Source of the DNA: Alphaproteobacteria bacterium
Lineage (GTDB): Bacteria > Pseudomonadota > Alphaproteobacteria > Micavibrionales > CSBR16-224
Assembly: GCA_006226225.1 (NCBI GenBank)
Contig: SBHI01000176.1
Location: 1 to 5,578 of the forward strand
Direction of reading: 5' to 3'
Length of the DNA stretch: 5,578 nucleotides
This document shows, one piece after another, positions 1 to 5,578 of the stretch. The position numbers and the translations under genes are program-made. Each line of letters starts with the position of its first letter. Position 1 is the first letter of the stretch. The notes under the pieces were generated by a model. The model ran no database searches and was not told where the DNA came from. It saw nothing but the letters and a program-made list of their open reading frames with translations.

Positions 1-872
1 TGGGTCAGTTCGACGAATTCCCATGCGCCTTTTGTGGCAAAAAGCTTACGCAGAATTTCATTGTTCATATGGTGTCCGGCTTTGACGCCTTCATACTGGC
101 CGATGATTTGCGCACCGCACAGCAGCAAATCGCCCAAAGCATCCAGAATTTTGTGGCGGACGAATTCATCTTCATAACGCAAACCGCCGGTATTCAAAAC
201 GGTGTCGCCGTCGATGACGATGGCATTGTCCAGCGATCCGCCGCGCGCCAAGCCCATTTTGCGCAGGGCTTCAACTTCGTGCAGAAAGCCGAAGGTTCGC
301 GCAGCGGCAATTTCACCGCCATAGGCGGCTTCGCTAAAGGTAAAATCATAACGCTGATGTCCGACAGCTTTGCTGTCAAAATCGATTTCAAAAGCAAAAG
401 ACTGCGAAACCGAGGGGCGCAGTGAGGCTTTTTTACCGTCCAGCTCAAAGGTGACGGCGGATTTGATCATCAAAAACTTGCGGCGCGCATTTTGCGGCGC
501 GGTGCCGGCGCGGTGGATCATTTTGACGAAATCTGCGGCGCTGCCATCCATAATCGGCACTTCCGGCCCGCTGACTTCAATCACGGCATTGTCGATGCCA
601 CAGCCCCACAGGGCGGAAAGAACATGTTCGACCGTGCTGATTTTGACATCATCGGTATTGCGCAGAACCGTGCAAAGCTGTGTTTCGCTGACCATATCCC
701 ATTGTGCGGGGATGCGGTTGTCCTTGTCTGTCACATCGGTGCGGACAAAAGTAAATCCGCTGTTTTCCGGTGCGGGTTTCAATGTCAGGGTTGTGGCCAG
801 CCCGGAATGGACGCCGACGCCCTCGCAAGAGATGGCGCGAAGAATAGTGTTCTGCGTGATGTAGGATGTCAT
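1..872 (-). CDS. lpxC: UDP-3-O-acyl-N-acetylglucosamine deacetylase LpxC (3' end cut by window edge)
   Basis: LpxC is the zinc-dependent deacetylase that carries out the committed step of lipid A synthesis in the cytoplasm, removing the acetyl group from UDP-3-O-acyl-GlcNAc. Reading the minus strand from ATG at 872 gives 290 codons without a stop, running off the left edge. LpxC is usually about 300-310 residues, so only a short C-terminal tail is missing. Family motifs are all present: EGVGVHSG at 17-24, STVEHVLSAL at 79-88, MDGSAADF at 108-115, ARTFGF at 191-196, GLARGGSLDNA at 207-217, DEFVRHKILDALGDL at 235-249 and KAGHH at 264-268. By alignment to E. coli, the zinc ligands are H83, H240 and D244 (E. 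coli H79, H238, D242), and E82 and H267 match catalytic E78 and H265, so the enzyme should be active. The start is supported by the normal LpxC N-terminus following it (TQNTILRAISCEGVGVHSG). Ribosome-binding signal is weak: AAGAAG about 10 nt upstream. The gene is transcribed away from the large exported protein gene. Confidence 0.97.
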   Translation of the reverse strand, partial: MTSYITQNTILRAISCEGVGVHSGLATTLTLKPAPENSGFTFVRTDVTDKDNRIPAQWDMVSETQLCTVLRNTDDVKISTVEHVLSALWGCGIDNAVIEVSGPEVPIMDGSAADFVKMIHRAGTAPQNARRKFLMIKSAVTFELDGKKASLRPSVSQSFAFEIDFDSKAVGHQRYDFTFSEAAYGGEIAAARTFGFLHEVEALRKMGLARGGSLDNAIVIDGDTVLNTGGLRYEDEFVRHKILDALGDLLLCGAQIIGQYEGVKAGHHMNNEILRKLFATKGAWEFVELT

Positions 873-949
873 GTGTTTGGTGCTTCTTCTTTGTTATAAG
901 TGCTTCGTCTTATTGTAGTTTCTTGTTTTTGTCTTATCTCCTGATTTTG

Positions 950-978
950 ACTATACCAACGCCTTTCCGATAGGACAA
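950..978 (-). promoter_or_regulatory. Predicted sigma70-type promoter of lpxC
   Basis: On the minus strand, TTGTCC (978-973, 4/6 to TTGACA) is followed after exactly 17 bp by TATAGT (955-950, 5/6 to TATAAT). Transcription would begin near 942-943, giving a leader of about 70 nt that is A-rich and poor in stable hairpins. This is the best promoter match in the intergenic region and points straight at lpxC. It is a by-eye consensus match. Confidence 0.6.
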
Positions 979-985
979 ATCACTC

Positions 986-1003
986 TTTGTTACGTTTTGT
1001 TAC
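986..1003. repeat. Tandem direct repeat TTTGTTAC x2, 10-bp period, between the divergent genes
   Basis: TTTGTTAC occurs at 986-993 and again at 996-1003, one helical turn apart. On the other strand this reads as two GTAACAAA units placed just upstream of the lpxC -35 box. Head-to-tail half-sites about 10 bp apart containing GTTAC or GTAAC are typical of sites bound by OmpR/PhoB-family response regulators. That makes an operator acting on lpxC, on the rightward operon or on both plausible, but the regulator is not identified. Confidence 0.4.
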
Positions 1004-1006
1004 AAT
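998..1006 (+). promoter_or_regulatory. Candidate extended -10 promoter for the rightward operon
   Basis: TGT followed by TACAAT (1001-1006, 5/6 to TATAAT) forms an extended -10 element on the plus strand. No convincing -35 lies 16-18 bp upstream. It overlaps the TTTGTTAC direct repeat. A second possibility is AATAAT at 1045-1050 with a poor TTGCGC 16 bp upstream at 1023-1028. Either would leave a leader of roughly 105-150 nt before the start codon. I cannot choose between them from sequence alone. Confidence 0.25.
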
Positions 1007-1128
1007 TTCCGTCCTTGCCTCTTTGCGCCGCGCGTTTTGGTGTAAATAATAGACTGCCCCCGGGGTAAAAATTGTGTATGCTTAAAAAAGGGCTTTCGTT
1101 CACGCATCTTTCGTTCCGCGTGACGGGG

Positions 1129-1138
1129 CTGCCGGCAG
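1129..1138. repeat. 10-bp perfect palindrome CTGCCGGCAG
   Basis: A perfect GC-rich inverted repeat with no spacer, lying 25 bp upstream of the ATG at 1164. It could be an operator half of the region or chance in GC-rich sequence. With no loop it is unlikely to act as an RNA hairpin, and no T-tract follows it. Confidence 0.35.
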
Positions 1139-1145
1139 AACAATA

Positions 1146-1157
1146 AATATCGATATT
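1146..1157. repeat. 12-bp perfect palindrome AATATCGATATT at the ribosome-binding position
   Basis: A perfect AT-rich dyad ending 6 nt before ATG 1164, exactly where a Shine-Dalgarno sequence would be expected. No SD-like purine run is visible in the 20 nt before the start. A protein bound here would block access to the gene start, so an operator is possible. As RNA it forms only a weak stem. Confidence 0.4.
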
Positions 1158-1163
1158 CCGTTG

Positions 1164-4100
1164 ATGCGATTTGCAGGAAAAAAGGCAGGATTTGAACCGC
1201 GCGGCAAAAGCTTGATGCTTTTGGCGGCGGGGTTGTTTGCGCTCGCCTTTCTGGCGCTTTGGCCTGTTGCAGACCGGGCACTGGCAGCAAAGAAGCTGCC
1301 GGAAATCAGAGCGGGCGAGCATGAAAATTACAGCCGTCTGGTTTTTGACTGGGGGCGTATGGTCGGTTACCGCGCCACCCGCGACGGCAATGTGATTGAT
1401 GTCATTTTTTCCGCAGAATCCGACGGTACGGTTTCCGAGGCGCAATTCCGCGCAAAATCTTTGCGCGGCATCAGCGCAGCACGGCAGATACCGACCCCGC
1501 CGGAAAAGGGCGCCATTACACATTTCCGCATTGCCGTGCCCGATGGCGTAAAGCATCGCGATTTCAGGATCGGGCAGGATCTGGTGGTTTTCGATTTCTA
1601 CAGCGATAAACCGATGAAAAAAGTGACGCCCCCGCAGAAGACTGCGGCGGCAACACCGCAAAAAACGCCTGAAAAACCGGCAAAAAAACCAGTGCAGGAA
1701 AGTCCCGTAACAGCTGTGGCGGAAGCGCCGCCCGTCTTGCCGCAGGAAACACCGCCGGAAACGGTAGAGCAAACGGTGGCGGCCGCACCTGCCGCCGCAA
1801 CGGAAACGGAAGCACCGCAGGAAGCGGCAGAGGAAATGCCTGCGCCGTCTTTCACCGCATCGGTGTCTGCAGCGCCTTCCGCTGCTGCGGTTCCGGCAAC
1901 ACCTGTGGAAACGCAGATATTGCCGGAGCAGGATACGGTGATCACCCTGTCAACAATCGAGCCGTCAGCGCTGGCCGTGTTCGAACGTTTTGGCGGGTTG
2001 TGGCTGGTGCTGGACAGGGTATCAGGAAATATTCCGCCGCAATTGTCGGGGCCGCTGGCAACGGTGTTGGGAACGCCGCAGGAATTCAACCTTCCTGAAG
2101 GCACGGCTTACCGTTTTGATATGCCGCCGGACACGGAAGTGGCGGGAATTAACCGTTTGAATCTGTCCTGGGTGCTGTCTTTGCATCCGAAACGGAAGGG
2201 CGGGATGGAGCTGCAATCAGGGCAGGTGCGCCGCGCCTTACGTGCCGGGCGCAAACCGCGCGCTGAAATCTTTTTGCCGGGGCTGGAAAAGGTTGTCGGG
2301 CTGACCATGCCGGATAGCGGAGAAAAACTCTATGTCGTGACGGCGGAGCAGCCCGGTGCGAAAGTCTCATTGCCAGCCCGCTATCCGCAATTCGCGGTTA
2401 TTCCTGCCGCACAGGGCGTGGTGATTAAGGCTTATGATGATGATTTACAGGTGACGCTGCGCCCAAGCTATGTCGATATCGACACGCAAAAGGGCGGTCT
2501 GGTGCTGACGCAGGATATTGCCGAACTGCCCGTGCCTGATATGGGCGGGATTGATGAGGCGGCAAAGCAAGAAAAAACAACGGGAGAGGATGAAAGCGAG
2601 GCCAGCCGGTTGTTCGATTTTTACAGCTGGCAGCGCGGCGGACTGCCTTATCTGCGTGAAAATCAGCGCTTGATCGAGGCCAAGCTGGCCAATACCAATA
2701 AGGGGGCTGAATCCGCATCGGTTTTCCTTGAAATGGCATTGCTGTATCTGGCGAACGGTTTCGGTCATGAAGCCTATGGCGCACTCAGGGCGGCACTGCA
2801 TGAAAATCCAGAACTGGACAAAAACCCCGGTTTTCTTGCCGTCAGAGGTGGCGCTTCCGTGCTGGCGGGATTTTATCAGGAAGCTATCCGCGATCTTTCT
2901 GCACCGGGGCTGAAAAATCATCCCGAAGCACGGATGTGGCGCGGCTATGCAGCGGCGGCTTCCGAGCAATGGTTGCTGGCAGGGAATATGTTTCCGAATA
3001 ATAACAAAATCGTGGCGCGCTACCCGCCGGAATTCGCCGTGCCGTTCATGCTGTATATGGCGGAATCCTCGCTGCGCCTTGGCGATACGACGCGGGCACG
3101 CGGTTTGCTGAACGCGCTGGAGCCGCTTTTGACCGATATGCAGCCGCAGCACTACGCGGCGATGCAATATCTGACGGGTGAAGAGTACCGGCAGGAAGGT
3201 GAACCGGTGAAGGCGCTGCAAACATGGTTCAAGGTCGCTGGCGGCCGTAACCGCCTGTATCACGCCAAATCAAGCCTGTCGATTGTCCAGCTGCTCAGGC
3301 AGATCGGCCGTATTTCGGATGAAGATGCTCTGGATCGCTTGGAAACTCTGCGTTACGCATGGCGCGGCGACGGGTTGGAAATCCAGTTGCTGCACGCGGT
3401 CGCCAATCTGCATCTGGACAAACAACGCTATATCGAAGGGCTGCGGGAATTGCGCCGTGCGGTCGACCTCTCCGAGGAAATCCTGTATGACAGCGGGCCG
3501 TTGATCGACGACATGACAAAAATTTACAGCAAGCTTTACGTTGACGGCGAGGCGTCGAAACTTCCTGCCTTCGAGGCGGTTGCGCTTTACAACGGCTTTA
3601 AGGAATTAATGCCCGCCGGTTCCGCCAGTATTGTCGCCGAACAAAATTACGCCGATTATCTAGTGCGCATGGATCTTCTGGATGATGCCGCGAAAATTTT
3701 TGAAAAACAGATCGGCAAGGATTTGCAGGATCCGCTGCAAATTGCGGAAACGGGCACACGTCTTGCCACAGTCTATTTGCGTGACAACAAGGCAAAAGAG
3801 GCACTGTCGGCCATCCAGCGCAGCGGCCGCAAGGATATGCCGCAGGAACTGGTGCGGCGGCGTGAATTACTGCGGGCAAGAGCCCTGTCCGATCTGGGTA
3901 TGACGGCGGAGGCGATCAATGTCCTGTCCGCACTTCCCGGCGATGATGCCAAGCAGCTGATTGCCGATATTCACTGGCGTCAGCATAATTGGGCGAAAGC
4001 GGCATCAACACTGCAAAGCATTTTGCCGTCACCGGCGGCGCTAAAAATTTCCGGTGATGACGGGAAAAGCGGCCTGGTTTTGAATACTGCCGTGGCTTAT

Positions 4101-4316
4101 AAGATGGCGAATAATGCGGCGGCGCTGGCACAGCTGCGCAGCAGCTATCTGGAGGCAATGAAAAACGCGCATGAGGGGGCGGCCTTCGCCGTTGTCACGC
4201 GTCCTGTCGAGGAAACGGTCACGCTTCAGGATCGCGAAACTATTCTGAAAATGGCGGCAGAGGTCGACCTGTTTAAAAGCTTCCTCGACCATTACCGTAT
4301 GGAACGCAATAACTAA
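1164..4316 (+). CDS. Large exported protein: signal peptide, AMIN-like beta domain, Pro/Ala linker, second beta region, TPR-like helical half (unnamed)
   Basis: I do not recognise a named gene. Seen in the 1050 residues: a basic N-terminus, hydrophobic core at about 17-33 and an ALA cleavage site before AKK at 41/42, so Sec export to the periplasm is likely. Residues 45-148 form a beta-rich module (SRLVFDW, GNVIDVIFS, ITHFRIAVP, LVVFDFYSD) resembling AMIN domains, which in other proteins target peptidoglycan or envelope complexes. Residues 149-255 are a low-complexity Pro/Ala linker, Lys-rich then Glu-rich. Residues 256-456 hold more beta sequence with a similar pattern (GLWLVLDR, AYRFDMPP, LSWVLSL). 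From about 479 to the end it is alpha-helical with degenerate TPR-like repeats, for example FLEMALLYLANGFGHEA near 520, AESSLRLGDTTRARGLL near 635 and ATVYLRDNKAKEAL near 870. ATG 1164 was chosen; TTG 1161 is immediately in front in frame. No clear SD is visible, and the frame stays open upstream to a TAA at 1083 without another good start. It is followed after 14 bp by a membrane protein gene, so the two are probably co-transcribed. A scaffold or assembly role in the envelope is inference. Confidence 0.88.
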   Translation: MRFAGKKAGFEPRGKSLMLLAAGLFALAFLALWPVADRALAAKKLPEIRAGEHENYSRLVFDWGRMVGYRATRDGNVIDVIFSAESDGTVSEAQFRAKSLRGISAARQIPTPPEKGAITHFRIAVPDGVKHRDFRIGQDLVVFDFYSDKPMKKVTPPQKTAAATPQKTPEKPAKKPVQESPVTAVAEAPPVLPQETPPETVEQTVAAAPAAATETEAPQEAAEEMPAPSFTASVSAAPSAAAVPATPVETQILPEQDTVITLSTIEPSALAVFERFGGLWLVLDRVSGNIPPQLSGPLATVLGTPQEFNLPEGTAYRFDMPPDTEVAGINRLNLSWVLSLHPKRKGGMELQSGQVRRALRAGRKPRAEIFLPGLEKVVGLTMPDSGEKLYVVTAEQPGAKVSLPARYPQFAVIPAAQGVVIKAYDDDLQVTLRPSYVDIDTQKGGLVLTQDIAELPVPDMGGIDEAAKQEKTTGEDESEASRLFDFYSWQRGGLPYLRENQRLIEAKLANTNKGAESASVFLEMALLYLANGFGHEAYGALRAALHENPELDKNPGFLAVRGGASVLAGFYQEAIRDLSAPGLKNHPEARMWRGYAAAASEQWLLAGNMFPNNNKIVARYPPEFAVPFMLYMAESSLRLGDTTRARGLLNALEPLLTDMQPQHYAAMQYLTGEEYRQEGEPVKALQTWFKVAGGRNRLYHAKSSLSIVQLLRQIGRISDEDALDRLETLRYAWRGDGLEIQLLHAVANLHLDKQRYIEGLRELRRAVDLSEEILYDSGPLIDDMTKIYSKLYVDGEASKLPAFEAVALYNGFKELMPAGSASIVAEQNYADYLVRMDLLDDAAKIFEKQIGKDLQDPLQIAETGTRLATVYLRDNKAKEALSAIQRSGRKDMPQELVRRRELLRARALSDLGMTAEAINVLSALPGDDAKQLIADIHWRQHNWAKAASTLQSILPSPAALKISGDDGKSGLVLNTAVAYKMANNAAALAQLRSSYLEAMKNAHEGAAFAVVTRPVEETVTLQDRETILKMAAEVDLFKSFLDHYRMERNN

Positions 4317-4330
4317 GGTTTATAACGCAA

Positions 4331-5488
4331 ATGCTTGTTAATCACGCGATCGGCAAAACGCTTGTGCTGTTTGATCCTCATCTGCCTGCGGCGCGGGCAG
4401 GGCAGATCGTCGGCGTGTTGAACGGAGAGGAGGCCCCTCCGGCACGGGAGGAGGTGGATGCGGAAAAACATCAGGAAATCTGGACGCGCAATCAGGGCTT
4501 CGCCGAGAAATTGCAGAAAAAAATTCCGGATCTGGTCATGGCGGAACGCGACCGCGACGCCTATCTGCAATATGCGACGGAAAAGCGGGGACTGCCGCTA
4601 CAAGAGGCGGAACACCGCTTCGCGCGGGAATCCGCCCTGCAACTCCTTGCAGCAGACGGCAGCTACAGCGTCATTATTTTGCTGGAGGATGATATTCTGC
4701 GGCTGCATTACGTTATTCGCGAAATCCGGCAGCCTCAGCAGATTGACGCGGTGGTGGCGGCGTTCCGCGACATATTGGAGAGTGCCTGCAAGATTACGGG
4801 CTTTAAACCCTATGATATCGGGATGAAGCGTTTCCTGGATAAGCCGGATGATCTGGAGGAATTTTTCAGCCAGTCCGCACAGGCGGCGGGCGAGGTCATG
4901 CAGCTGTGCAAACGCTATTATGCCCGTATGCGTTTTTTGCGCAGCCTGTTTCATTTCCTGAATGTAACGGTCTTGTTTGTGGCGGCACTGCTGGTGGCAC
5001 TCTCGGTCTATTTCGCGGAGGTTGTCAAAGATGTCATCCCCGCGGAAACGGTCAGCTTCCACGTCAGCGGCAAACAGCCCGCAGAAGATTCCGGCATCTT
5101 TCCCGATTATCAGCTTTTCGGCACAGTGGATGACACGGCGGAGGAAACCTCACTGACCGTTCCGAAAAGCGTCTATGACGCCGCAGAACCGGAACAGGTC
5201 ATTCGTCTGTATGAAACGGGAAAGCCGCAAAAACCCCTGATGACCAAAGAAGAATATGACCGTCATATGCCTGTCTATGACTGGGGCTTTGCCACCGTCA
5301 ATCTGTTGGCGTTTTTCGCCCTGCCGCTGATACTGATTGTCGGGGTGATGTATGCGCGCTGGCTGCGCCGGCCTGCCGGGGATCAGCGTGATAATGAAGT
5401 CGTGCGCGCCGTGCAGGGCTATGTCTGGGTTAGTCTCGCGGTGCTGCTGGGCGCGGGATACGGTATTGTACGGATGTTTCTGCTGTAA
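4331..5488 (+). CDS. Three-TM inner-membrane protein with large cytoplasmic N-terminal domain (unknown function)
   Basis: No family is recognised in this 385-residue protein. Residues 1-205 are soluble, charged and mostly helical (for example DLVMAERDRDAYLQYA), with a short beta stretch SVIILLEDDILRLHYVI near 113-129. Three hydrophobic segments follow: about 206-232 (preceded by the basic KRYYARMRFLR), about 320-342 (followed by basic RWLRRP) and about 363-385 at the very C-terminus. The positive-inside rule predicts a cytoplasmic N-terminus, a periplasmic loop of about 85 residues (233-319), a short cytoplasmic loop and an outside C-terminus. No catalytic motif, Walker box, or sensor or transporter signature is visible. 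Start: ATG 4331, with AAGG at 4315-4318 overlapping the upstream stop and 12 nt from the ATG, which suggests translational coupling. It sits 14 bp after the TPR-like exported protein, so a physical partnership across the inner membrane is plausible but unproven. Confidence 0.88.
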   Translation: MLVNHAIGKTLVLFDPHLPAARAGQIVGVLNGEEAPPAREEVDAEKHQEIWTRNQGFAEKLQKKIPDLVMAERDRDAYLQYATEKRGLPLQEAEHRFARESALQLLAADGSYSVIILLEDDILRLHYVIREIRQPQQIDAVVAAFRDILESACKITGFKPYDIGMKRFLDKPDDLEEFFSQSAQAAGEVMQLCKRYYARMRFLRSLFHFLNVTVLFVAALLVALSVYFAEVVKDVIPAETVSFHVSGKQPAEDSGIFPDYQLFGTVDDTAEETSLTVPKSVYDAAEPEQVIRLYETGKPQKPLMTKEEYDRHMPVYDWGFATVNLLAFFALPLILIVGVMYARWLRRPAGDQRDNEVVRAVQGYVWVSLAVLLGAGYGIVRMFLL

Positions 5489-5491
5489 GGA

Positions 5492-5578
5492 TTATTTGTT
5501 GCCGCCTGATATGCGTTTTGCGCTGTAACGGCGCTGCGCACTTGGCTTGCTTTCCGGCACGAATTGCGGATTGCCTTC
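5492..5578 (-). CDS. Probable C-terminal end of a convergent gene (partial, unidentified)
   Basis: On the minus strand one frame from the right edge reads 28 codons and stops at TAA (5494-5492). The peptide is polar and basic, ending in RRYSAKRISGGNK, as expected of a disordered tail. On the plus strand two of three frames are quickly stopped. The stop would be 3 bp from the stop of the membrane protein, a tight convergent arrangement. The two other minus frames are also open over this short stretch, so the call rests mainly on the neat placement of the stop and the tail-like composition. The product cannot be identified. Confidence 0.45.
   Translation of the reverse strand, partial: EGNPQFVPESKPSAQRRYSAKRISGGNK

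Noticed and set aside
69..899. Plus-strand open frames across the left end
   Set aside because: The minus strand here encodes LpxC with all active-site motifs, so these plus-strand frames are shadows.
1120..1149. Promoter GTGACG / TAAATA just upstream of the exported-protein start
   Set aside because: The -10 matches only 3/6 and would give an almost leaderless transcript; not better than chance.
990..1772. Antisense open frame of 260 codons overlapping the intergenic region and the 5' part of the exported-protein gene
   Set aside because: Its start is rich in Phe, Arg and Cys, mirroring the Lys/Pro/Ala linker codons on the other strand, and the frame shows no recognisable motif.
2445..3263. 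Antisense open frame of 272 codons inside the exported-protein gene
   Set aside because: It lies wholly opposite a well-supported coding frame, has a Cys/His/Arg/Gln-rich composition with no domain pattern, and is a typical shadow in GC-rich codons.
5519..5533. Short hairpin GCGCTG-TAA-CGGCGC as a terminator
   Set aside because: The 6-bp stem has a G-T pair and no T-tract follows it on either strand; it also falls within the likely minus-strand coding tail.

Overview
The window looks like chromosome from a mid-GC Gram-negative bacterium, most likely an alphaproteobacterium. The basis is a well-conserved LpxC (lipid A synthesis), Sec-type export of a large periplasmic protein with an AMIN-like start and TPR-like repeats, and general sequence style. 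The taxonomic call is an inference; there is no rRNA or other strong marker.

Layout. Positions 1-872, minus strand: lpxC, cut by the left edge just before its C-terminus. It is open to the window edge and has all the expected metal-binding and catalytic residues. Positions 873-1163: a divergent intergenic region of about 290 bp. It holds a good sigma70-type promoter for lpxC, a tandem TTTGTTAC repeat, weaker plus-strand promoter candidates and two short perfect palindromes next to the start of the rightward gene. Positions 1164-4316, plus: a roughly 1050-residue exported protein with a signal peptide, an AMIN-like beta domain, a Pro/Ala-rich linker, one or two further beta modules and a long TPR-like helical half. 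Positions 4331-5488, plus: a 385-residue membrane protein with a large cytoplasmic N-terminal part and three predicted membrane segments, 14 bp behind the previous stop. Positions 5492-5578, minus: probably the last 28 codons of a convergent gene whose stop lies 3 bp from the stop of the membrane protein.

How the genes may work together. LpxC commits UDP-acyl-GlcNAc to lipid A and so controls outer-membrane synthesis. The rightward pair looks like one operon, pairing a periplasmic scaffold-like protein with an inner-membrane protein. Neither matches a characterised gene that I can name with confidence. Their architecture and their shared intergenic region with lpxC suggest a cell-envelope role, but that is inference. 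I saw no mobile element, CRISPR array, tRNA or rRNA.
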